Of a stretch of 64,000 bases of DNA, positions 54,256 to 60,712 are shown piece by piece. Each line of letters opens with the position of its first letter. The stretch's first letter is position 1. The stretch is from the NCBI RefSeq assembly GCF_001015055.1, contig NZ_BBWZ01000020.1, positions 1-64,000 on the forward strand. The letters are read 5' to 3'. A model generated the notes under the pieces. That model saw nothing but the letters and a program-made list of their open reading frames with translations. It did no database searches and was not told where the DNA came from. Source of the stretch: Aneurinibacillus tyrosinisolvens (GTDB lineage Bacteria; Bacillota; Bacilli; Aneurinibacillales; Aneurinibacillaceae). The position numbers and the translations under genes were made by a program.

Positions 54256-54686
54256 TAAAGGATAAAATGATGCGCTTTTTCTCTGCATACAGTCTTTATT
54301 TGGCGTGGATCGTCTCCCTTGCTGCTCTTTGCGGAAGTTTATATTTCAGTGAAATTATGAAGTTTGAACCTTGCAAGCTGTGCTGGTTTCAGCGGATTTG
54401 CATGTATCCGCTGGCCATTCTGCTTGGAATCGCCAGCTATAAAAATGATCGTGGGATTATCCCGTATGCCCAGGCTTTAAGTATCGTGGGAATGTGTATT
54501 TCCCTGTTCCATTATTTGGAACAGAAAGTTCCAGCTATGCGGGATGTGCTTCCCTGTACTGCTGGAGTCCCGTGCAGCGGACAGTATATTAATTGGCTCG
54601 GTTTTATTACCATTCCGTTTTTGGCACTGGTCGGCTTTTTTCTAATTAGTGTTTTACTTCTATTTGGAAAAACGAGCAGAGAATAA
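54252..54686 (+). CDS. bdbC: Disulfide bond protein BdbC (DsbB-like)
   Basis: The 144-residue protein has four membrane helices. It has the two DsbB cysteine pairs: C-K-L-C-W-F-Q-R near residue 37, and a second pair in V-L-P-C-T-A-G-V-P-C-S. It passes electrons from BdbD to quinones. It is translationally coupled to bdbD. Confidence 0.92.
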   Translation: MIKDKMMRFFSAYSLYLAWIVSLAALCGSLYFSEIMKFEPCKLCWFQRICMYPLAILLGIASYKNDRGIIPYAQALSIVGMCISLFHYLEQKVPAMRDVLPCTAGVPCSGQYINWLGFITIPFLALVGFFLISVLLLFGKTSRE

Positions 54687-54743
54687 AATTCAGGACTATG
54701 ATGTGTTCGCAATTGTAAGCGTTTCACAAAAAGGCAGGAACAA

Positions 54744-54889
54744 ATGAAGAGATTACAATCTTTTACACTGCAAACCCGTATCATTATATTTGCTCTCACG
54801 ATTGTAAGTTTACTTGTTATCGGTATGGGGATTTTCTTCTACTTCACGATTTCAAAAACAATCGAAGAAAAAATCGCGGCTCGCTGGTC
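54744..54889 (+). pseudogene. 5' fragment of a membrane sensor histidine kinase
   Basis: From ATG 54744 about 48 codons encode a basic start and one membrane helix (L-Q-T-R-I-I-I-F-A-L-T-I-V-S-L-L-V-I-G, then F-T-I-S-K-T-I-E-E-K-I-A). This is the usual beginning of CitA/DctS-type sensor kinases. The frame then enters tctA sequence in the wrong frame and stops at 54956. The sensor, kinase and ATPase domains are missing. Confidence 0.75.
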
Positions 54890-55615
54890 GGCTTCTTTAA
54901 GGGGATTGTCCCAGGCTCAGGAGCGACGCTCGCTTCCTTTCTCTCCTATCTGTTAGAGAAAAAAATCAGCAAGCACCCGGAGAAGTTCGGAAAAGGAGCG
55001 ATTGAGGGGGTTGCCGGACCTGAGTCCGCCAACAACGCGGCTTCCGGGGGAGCGATGATTCCGTTATTGACGCTCGGGATTCCCGGCACGGGAACGACCG
55101 CGGTGTTGATGGGGGCGCTCATTATGTACAATGTCCAGCCAGGTCCTTTATTGTTTGACGAACACCCAACCATCGCCTGGGGACTTATTGCCAGCATGTT
55201 TATCGGGAACCTAATGCTGCTGCTCCTGAATATGCCCCTGGTGAAGGTATTTGCGAAAATTATTGAAACACCGCCCAAATATTTAATTCCGATCATTGTT
55301 GCCATCTCCATTTTTGGTGTGTATGCGGTACGGGTGACAACGTTCGATTTGTTCCTGCTCATTGGCTGCGGGGTACTCGGGTATTTCTTGTCTAAAAATG
55401 ACTATCCGATGGCTCTTCTTGTATTAGGCCTGGTATTGGGGCCGATGATTGAGAATAACCTGCGCAGAGCCTTAACGATTTCCAACGGGGATATGATGGT
55501 TTTTATCCACAGACCTGCTTCTCTTATCTTTCTGATTATTGCGCTGCTTTGGGTTGCGATTCCGATCATTCTCAAAATGAGAGGGAAGAACGTAATTGTA
55601 AATGAAGAGGCATAA
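54890..55615 (+). pseudogene. 3' half of tctA, tripartite tricarboxylate transporter large subunit
   Basis: Coding homology starts at about 54890 with G-F-F-K-G-I-V-P-G-S-G-A-T-L-A-S-F-L. It continues with the highly conserved E-G-V-A-G-P-E-S-A-N-N-A-A, then L-T-L-G-I-P-G-T-G-T-T-A and about six further helices to 55615. Full-length TctA has about 500 residues; about half is missing. The start at 55055 would give only the C-terminal part. The matching TctB and TctC genes and the sensor/regulator pair were probably lost in the same deletion. Confidence 0.85.
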
Positions 55616-55636
55616 TTCCCTTTAATATGAACACTT

Positions 55637-55686
55637 AGCCTGAAGCTGTCTCTTTTCTTTTGAAGAGGCAAGATCAGGCTTTTTGT
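55637..55686 (+). terminator. Terminator-like hairpin
   Basis: AGCCTGA (55637-55643) pairs with TCAGGCT (55674-55680), enclosing an inner CTCTTTTC-GAAGAG element and followed by TTTT. It ends the tctA remnant. Confidence 0.65.
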
Positions 55687-56643
55687 TATGACACCTGCGG
55701 TGGATTGGACTGAGATTGGTGTTTAATAATTAAATAGCGTTCCATTTCCCGGAGGAAATAAAATAAGTTGGCTCTCGTTTCAAATTCTTCCCGGGTTTTT
55801 GGCAGATCCGTTTGTTCCATTTCTCTTCTCATCTTCTGCAGCTTTTGTAAAAAAAGCTGAGCGGTATTGCCGGAATGAATATGATTGCTCAGATGGTCAA
55901 GAAAATCCGCGATTTTCTCGCTTTGCGGCACGGAGTACGTTAAGGTAGAAATGAGCGGAACCATGCGTTCCAGCAATTCAAACTGCTGTTCCCTCATTTC
56001 AAAGTAATGATAATAGCGGTCCTTATTCCGAAGCAGGTGGTTTTCTACCTTTCGGATGGCCAGGCTTTTCGCCCGGTTCAGCAAATCCGCTGTTTCGATG
56101 AGTTCCCTGCCATCCCATACACTTTCATGATTTCTTAAATAAACGACTAATTCTTTCATAATAATATGGAAGTTATTTTCGATTTTCTGCTGGTACTTCT
56201 GAAGCTCAACGTCCATACTTGGCATATATCCATTCATAAGCAGCCCATCCGATCCCAATGCCCATGATGGATAATTCGTTCACTAGAAAAGACAGGGAAA
56301 ATTTATGAATCGAGTAAAGATGAAAGATAATAACACAGGAGGTGACAAAGCCTTCCTGAATGTTTAACCGGACTAAAAGAGGCACAAAAAGCAATAACAA
56401 AAGGAAAAGGCTGTAAGGATGGTACCCAAGGAAATAGAAAGTAATGAAGCTAAAAAGCAGTCCCAGCAGGCACGCTGAAAAACGGGCGTATGCATTTTGT
56501 AAGGAACGTTTTTTTGTAATCTGGATGCTCAGGATGGTGAGGATTCCAGCTGAAGCTGCAAATTGCAGCCCAAACCATTGAGCAAGAAAAATCGAAAGCG
56601 AAGTTCCAATGGCTGTTTTGATCGTGCGGTACCCGATTTTCAT
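55686..56643 (-). pseudogene. Aromatic-acid-exporter-like FUSC membrane protein with a frameshift
   Basis: ATG 56643 opens a frame with about four membrane helices (I-K-T-A-I-G-T-S-L-S-I-F-L-A-Q near residue 8, I-T-K-K-R-S-L-Q-N-A-Y near 42) that stops at 56206. A second frame begins before that stop and encodes the rest: L-L-M-N-G-Y-M-P-S-M-D, then a long helical cytoplasmic domain, to 55686. In relatives the two parts are one protein of about 320 residues. The shift lies near 56243-56255, where one base too many (or two too few) separates G-I-G-I-G from G-L-L-M-N-G-Y. Confidence 0.82.
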
Positions 56644-56765
56644 AACTTTCCCCTTCTGGACGTATGTTTTTACATTAATTTCTTTTGATATAATTATTTA
56701 TTATAAATGGAATTTAGATTTTTGGTTAGTAGAATAACAAAGAGAATGATAAAACGGAGGCGGAG

Positions 56766-57850
56766 ATGGAGGAGAGAAATAAAAAAAATTATACTTCGGC
56801 AGCAGAAGCGCTGGGTATTGCGCTGGCGGGAGCGCTGATTTTTACGGTGATACATGTCCCGCTGCCCTGGCTATTAGGCCCCATAGTTGCTGTCATGATT
56901 TGGCGGCTTGCAACTGGGAGAATACTATACTGGCCGTCTGTCTTTCGTGACATAGCCTCATTTGCCTTGGTTACATGTTAGGCTCGGCGTTTACAAGAGA
57001 AACAGCGCTGCAAATTGTCCAGCAGCTTCCCTTAATGGTGGTAACAACGGTTCTTACGATCGCCGTCGCCTTATGGTGCGGAGTCCTAACAGCCCGCCAT
57101 GCCCGGACGGATATGATGAGCGGCCTATTCGGCAGTGTGCCGGGGGGATTGTCACAAATGCTGGTGATTAGCGAGGAAATAGAAGGAATAGAGGCTACTG
57201 TCGTTGTACTCATGCAAACGATCCGTGTGCTGGCTGTTGTCTTTTTTGTACCCTTTCTGGCGATACACGGCATCGGAGATGGCACCGCGGATTCACTGCC
57301 CCCTTCTTCACCGAATCCGCATACAGACGGACTTCTCTGGTATCAGTACATCTTATATGCAGCCATTCCATTCCTGGGAGCCTGGATAGGGAAACGAATT
57401 CATCTGCCAAACAGCATCCTTGCAGGGCCCCTGCTTGCAATCGCGGTTGTAGTGGTCATAGGAAAACAGGAAGCTCCTCCTTTGCCTGTGCCGCTTATTC
57501 TTCTTTCCCAGCTTGCGATCGGGATTAATATTGGCCTGCAAGTAAAACCTGACATGCTGAAGAACGCAAAATTAAGCGCTTATTCAATTGGAGGAAGTCT
57601 GGTTTTGCTTCTCTTCTCGTTGCTTCTTGCGTTCGGACTAACGATGATAACGCCAATGACGCTTACAACAGCGTTTTTAAGCACTGCTCCCGGAGGGATT
57701 GCAGAGATGGGGGTAACGGCAAAAATGGTGCATGCCGATTTATCCATGGTCAGCGGATATCATTTGTTTCGTATTTTCTTCATTATGTTTTTCGTTCCTC
57801 CCCTGCTTCAATGGTGGGTACGAAAGCGGGAGAAAAAACATAGCTTTTAA
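56766..57850 (+). pseudogene. AbrB-family membrane transporter with a one-base frameshift
   Basis: ATG 56766 (AACGGAGGCGGAG site) encodes the first AbrB unit (V-P-L-P-W-L-L-G-P-I-V-A) and stops at 56981. The rest is in another frame ending at 57850: G-Y-M-L-G-S-A-F-T-R, F-G-S-V-P-G-G-L-S-Q-M, then a second unit with S-T-A-P-G-G-I-A-E-M-G. Adding one C in the run near 56967 (TTTGCCTTGG to TTTGCCCTTGG) joins them into about 360 residues, the usual length of this putative transporter family. Confidence 0.85.
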
Positions 57851-57857
57851 TTTTATC

Positions 57858-57887
57858 TTGATAGATACACGAATGCTATGTTACAAT
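57858..57887 (+). promoter_or_regulatory. Sigma-A promoter for the terC leader (TTGATA, 18 bases, TACAAT)
   Basis: TTGATA at 57858-57863 and TACAAT at 57882-57887 have 18-base spacing. The predicted transcript starts near 57894 and includes the manganese riboswitch. Confidence 0.6.
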
Positions 57888-57930
57888 TAAATAAATTTTC
57901 CATTCAATAGGACAAGCTTATTTGTTCAAC

Positions 57931-58042
57931 TGAATTGCGAAGGGGAGTAGCGGCAAGAATCGCTCGATTCTTGATACAAAGTCGTCAGGTCGGAACTTAG
58001 GTTCCCGGCTTTGTAGGTACATCATATCGATGGTGCTAAGCG
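57931..58042 (+). promoter_or_regulatory. yybP-ykoY manganese riboswitch
   Basis: The leader contains GAAGGGGAGTAGCGGC, the conserved first loop of the yybP-ykoY class, and downstream the helix region GGTTCCCGGCTTTG and the GGTACATCAT second-loop side. A long terminator follows directly and terC lies behind it. This is the standard layout in which Mn2+ binding prevents termination and switches on a TerC-type (YkoY) exporter. Confidence 0.82.
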
Positions 58043-58107
58043 AGACTTTTGCTTTTTCACAGAGGGGACTTTTCTTTCCGTGTGAAAAAGCAAAAGTCTT
58101 TTCTTTT
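58043..58107 (+). terminator. Riboswitch-controlled terminator
   Basis: A 19-base stem (58043-58061 with 58081-58099, AGACTTTTGC at its base) is followed by TTTCTTTT. It sits between the aptamer and terC as the expression platform. Confidence 0.88.
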
Positions 58108-58137
58108 ATTATTTTATTATTTATGGAGGTGTTTGAT

Positions 58138-58839
58138 GTGGAAGGGGATTTTCTGGTTGGACTCATCAAAATTATTTTAGTTAACATTGTGCTGAGCGGC
58201 GACAATGCTGTTGTCATTGCTTTAGCATGCCGTAACCTCCCCAAAGAGCAGCAGAAGAAGGCTGTTTTCTGGGGAAGTTTCGGAGCGATTGCTTTAAGGG
58301 TCGTTCTGACATTTGCCGTCGTGTGGCTCCTCAAGGTTCCTTTCGTCGAAATCATCGGCGGTGCGCTGCTTCTGTGGATTGCTGTAAAGCTATTAAAAGG
58401 GGAAGAAGAAGACGGGGACTTGCAGGGCAATACGAATTTGATAGGAGCCATCAAAACGATTATTGTTGCCGATTTAGTCATGAGTTTGGATAATGTCGTG
58501 GCGGTAGCCGGAGCGGCGAACGGCAGCCTGCTGCTCATCGGGATCGGGCTGGCTATCAGTGTTCCGCTCATTATATGGGCAAGCCAGCTGCTTATGAATC
58601 TCATGAACCGCTTCCCCATTATTATCGTTTTAGGTGCAGGTCTTCTCGGCTATACAGCCGGGGAGATGATATTGAGCGATAAAGCGGTGGGCTCTTCTAT
58701 TGAAGCAGTCTTCCCGCTGGGACATTACATCATCCCGGTTGCCCTGGCCGTTCTTGTCATCCTGATTGGAAAATTAGGGGCAAGAGGAAGAGGCGCATCA
58801 CATGAAGTAAGCCGAGAGACGACAGTATCACACAGATAG
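58138..58839 (+). CDS. TerC family membrane protein (YkoY-like, likely Mn2+ exporter)
   Basis: The 233-residue protein has seven or so helices and the TerC paired acidic motifs V-L-S-G-D-N-A-V-V-I-A near residue 16 and V-M-S-L-D-N-V-V-A near 118. TerC proteins of this type export Mn2+ or metallate exoenzymes. I choose GTG 58138, 6 bases after GGAGGTG; the open frame extends back into the riboswitch, but those codons are not protein. Regulation by the upstream manganese riboswitch supports the metal assignment. Confidence 0.88.
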   Translation: MEGDFLVGLIKIILVNIVLSGDNAVVIALACRNLPKEQQKKAVFWGSFGAIALRVVLTFAVVWLLKVPFVEIIGGALLLWIAVKLLKGEEEDGDLQGNTNLIGAIKTIIVADLVMSLDNVVAVAGAANGSLLLIGIGLAISVPLIIWASQLLMNLMNRFPIIIVLGAGLLGYTAGEMILSDKAVGSSIEAVFPLGHYIIPVALAVLVILIGKLGARGRGASHEVSRETTVSHR

Positions 58840-58840
58840 C

Positions 58841-58878
58841 AAAAACAGGAGAGGATCGCCCGGATCCCCTCCTGTTTT
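58841..58878. terminator. Bidirectional terminator
   Basis: AAAAACAGGAG and CTCCTGTTTTT form a long stem with an inner GGATC/GATCC pair. It separates terC from the convergent pdaA-like gene. Confidence 0.88.
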
Positions 58879-58879
58879 T

Positions 58880-59662
58880 TTATTGTGCTTTTGTTTTTAA
58901 TTGCTTCAGGCTCTTAAATTCGTACCCCTGTTTCCGTGCGTCATCAATGATTTTCCCCAGGGCTTCCGCATTGTCCTGGGAAACAGAATGGAGCAGGATC
59001 ACCGCACCGGGGTGGAGCTGGGCCATAAAGCTATCGTAGGCGTATTTCCAGCCTCGCTGCGCCGTCGTATCCCAGTCTTTATAAGCAAGAGACCAGAAAA
59101 CGTTCGTGTATCCAAGCTCTTTGCTAACGGCAAGCGTACGCTCGCTAAAAATTCCCCTTGGCGGGCGCAAAAAGACAACGTCTTTCTGCCCGGTAACTTC
59201 GGTTATTCCCGCTTTCACTTTGTCGAGTTCTTCTTTGATTCTATCGCTTGAAATGTTGGCCATATTCGGATGGCTCCAGGAGTGATTCCCGAGAAGATGG
59301 CCTTCTTTTACCATCCGCTTGAGAAGTTCAGGCTGATCCTTTATGTAATGTCCAGTGACAAAAAAAACAGCCGGAACTTTTTTGTCTTTAAGTACATCTA
59401 AAATTTGTGCGGTATAGCCGTATTCATAACCATTGTCAAAGGTAAGATAAATCTCCTTCTTCGTTGTGTCGGCGAGGAAAATCGCGCCGTGCTTTACTAC
59501 AATATCCTTAAAGCCCTCCTGGTCGATGGAGGGGAGCTTGCCGCCCTTGCTTTTTTTGAAGCCGAAGTGGTAAGGGATGTCCTTATTCGCTTCAGCCGGG
59601 TAAACCGCTAATGAGGAAATGAGCAGCATGATAGCGGCGAAAACCATGAGACGTTTCATCAT
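58880..59662 (-). CDS. pdaA: PdaA-type polysaccharide deacetylase (spore cortex muramic lactam)
   Basis: The 260-residue protein has a signal peptide (M-V-F-A-A-I-M-L-L-I-S-S-L). The NodB-type deacetylase domain has L-T-F-D-N-G-Y-E near residue 73, zinc histidines in G-N-H-S-W-S-H-P near 125, R-P-P-R-G near 165 and L-L-H-S-V near 222. The D-N-G-Y-E form is the PdaA subgroup, which removes acetyl groups for muramic-delta-lactam in the spore cortex. ATG 59662 follows GGGAGTGA. It appears to be transcribed alone; a sporulation promoter was not identified with confidence. Confidence 0.88.
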   Translation of the reverse strand: MMKRLMVFAAIMLLISSLAVYPAEANKDIPYHFGFKKSKGGKLPSIDQEGFKDIVVKHGAIFLADTTKKEIYLTFDNGYEYGYTAQILDVLKDKKVPAVFFVTGHYIKDQPELLKRMVKEGHLLGNHSWSHPNMANISSDRIKEELDKVKAGITEVTGQKDVVFLRPPRGIFSERTLAVSKELGYTNVFWSLAYKDWDTTAQRGWKYAYDSFMAQLHPGAVILLHSVSQDNAEALGKIIDDARKQGYEFKSLKQLKTKAQ

Positions 59663-59773
59663 AACATTCACTCCCTTGTACATATCGCTGTTTTGGAATC
59701 AATAGTGATATCCTTCCAATAAGCTGCAGAAGATATGTACAAAGGGCTTGGAACATATGGGATTCAGTTCCTT

Positions 59774-60391
59774 TTACTGGGAAGAGGACGAATTCGGATC
59801 GGTCAATGAATGAAAAATGATGCGAAAGACGTCCTCGCTTCCAAGGCCGCCCGCTGAGGGGGCTACCACGTTCTGAACGCGCATGCCGTAGGAAAAAACC
59901 ATAAACATGCTCCCCATCTTTTTCGCATTGATAGAAGCCGGGATCGCCCCGCGCTGCTGGCCAATCTCGATCCATGCAACAGCTGTCTGATAGGAAAACT
60001 CATACAGTTCACTTAAGATTTTTTCGATTTTCGGATTGTCCTTTTGGCTCAGGAGGTAAATAAAAATCGTATTCGAAACATTATTCCCGCTGTTATTCTC
60101 AAGCAATCCTGTGGCGATGACCTGAAACGGATTTGCAGGCGCATCTCCGCCTACCGCTTCGGTAACTGACGCCTGGAATTGATGATTCATTTCCTCGACT
60201 TTTGCCTGGAGAATAAGCCCGAAAAGCTCATCTTTGCCGGAAACATAGTGATAAATCGCCCCCTTAGACAGGCCTGTCCGTTCGATAATATCCTGCAGGG
60301 TAGTGCTGCGGCACCCTTTTTCTTTAATGAGTTGCTCGGTCGCTGCCAGCAACAGTTGAAAGCTCGGGTTTTTGCTGAAGGATTCAATCAT
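59774..60391 (-). CDS. TetR family transcriptional regulator
   Basis: The 205-residue protein has an N-terminal TetR helix-turn-helix (T-T-L-Q-D-I-I-E-R-T-G-L-S-K-G-A-I-Y-H-Y-V near residues 30-51) and a helical ligand domain. AAGGAGCGCG precedes the ATG. A palindrome resembling a TetR operator lies 60 bases upstream at 60451-60467, so autoregulation is likely. No efflux or fatty-acid gene is adjacent except pdaA downstream, so its other targets are unknown. Confidence 0.9.
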   Translation of the reverse strand: MIESFSKNPSFQLLLAATEQLIKEKGCRSTTLQDIIERTGLSKGAIYHYVSGKDELFGLILQAKVEEMNHQFQASVTEAVGGDAPANPFQVIATGLLENNSGNNVSNTIFIYLLSQKDNPKIEKILSELYEFSYQTAVAWIEIGQQRGAIPASINAKKMGSMFMVFSYGMRVQNVVAPSAGGLGSEDVFRIIFHSLTDPNSSSSQ

Positions 60392-60450
60392 CTTACGCGC
60401 TCCTTACTGCATCATGTGGGTTTTATTATAAGTTACTTTCTATTTATTAT

Positions 60451-60467
60451 ATACCAACGGTCGGTAT
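60451..60467. promoter_or_regulatory. Candidate TetR operator
   Basis: ATACCAACGGTCGGTAT is a nearly perfect 17-base palindrome located in the promoter region of the TetR gene, a typical position for an autoregulatory site. Confidence 0.65.
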
Positions 60468-60511
60468 GCTAAAAGGGATTTTTTAATCATTTGCCCATTG
60501 GGTCTGTGGCA

Positions 60512-60635
60512 TTAAAAAAACCGCAGGCGCGAATAGGCCTCCGGTTTTGCATATACATATTGAACTTTATAAAAACCCATGTTAATATGAGAGATGGTCG
60601 ACACAACGTGTAAGTTGTCAACTTCATATATATCC
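60512..60635 (-). ncRNA. Candidate small RNA antiparallel to the HelD leader
   Basis: A near-consensus promoter reads leftward (60642-60670) and a terminator lies 85-120 bases downstream (60516-60550). The intervening RNA of about 120 bases contains an inverted repeat (GTTGACAAC, then GTTGTGTCGAC). An ATG at 60637 would lie at or before the predicted start and has no ribosome-binding site, so a protein is unlikely. No known RNA family is recognised. Confidence 0.45.
60516..60550. terminator. Intrinsic terminator
   Basis: AAAACCG and CGGTTTT with an adjoining AGG/CCT pair form a stem with one mismatch. Read on the minus strand it is followed by a long T-run (TTTTTTT), so it mainly terminates leftward transcription. 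Confidence 0.75.
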
Positions 60636-60641
60636 ATTTTA

Positions 60642-60670
60642 ATAATATCACAAAAAAAATAATCTGTCAA
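60642..60670 (-). promoter_or_regulatory. Near-consensus sigma-A promoter on the minus strand
   Basis: Read on the minus strand: TTGACA (60670-60665), 17 bases, TATTAT (60647-60642). The start is predicted near 60635. It points away from helD toward the terminator at 60516-60550. Confidence 0.65.
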
Positions 60671-60712
60671 ACCTTGCAGCACTAAAAAAATCAGATGAAA
60701 GGGAGCGGTACG

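Noticed and set aside
54714..54729. TGTAAGCGTTTCACA as a cre site before the sensor kinase fragment
   Set aside because: The left half fits CcpA sites but the right half has several mismatches.
58030..58137. Longer TerC N-terminus starting inside the riboswitch
   Set aside because: These codons come from the terminator stem; the correctly spaced GTG at 58138 gives a normal TerC start.
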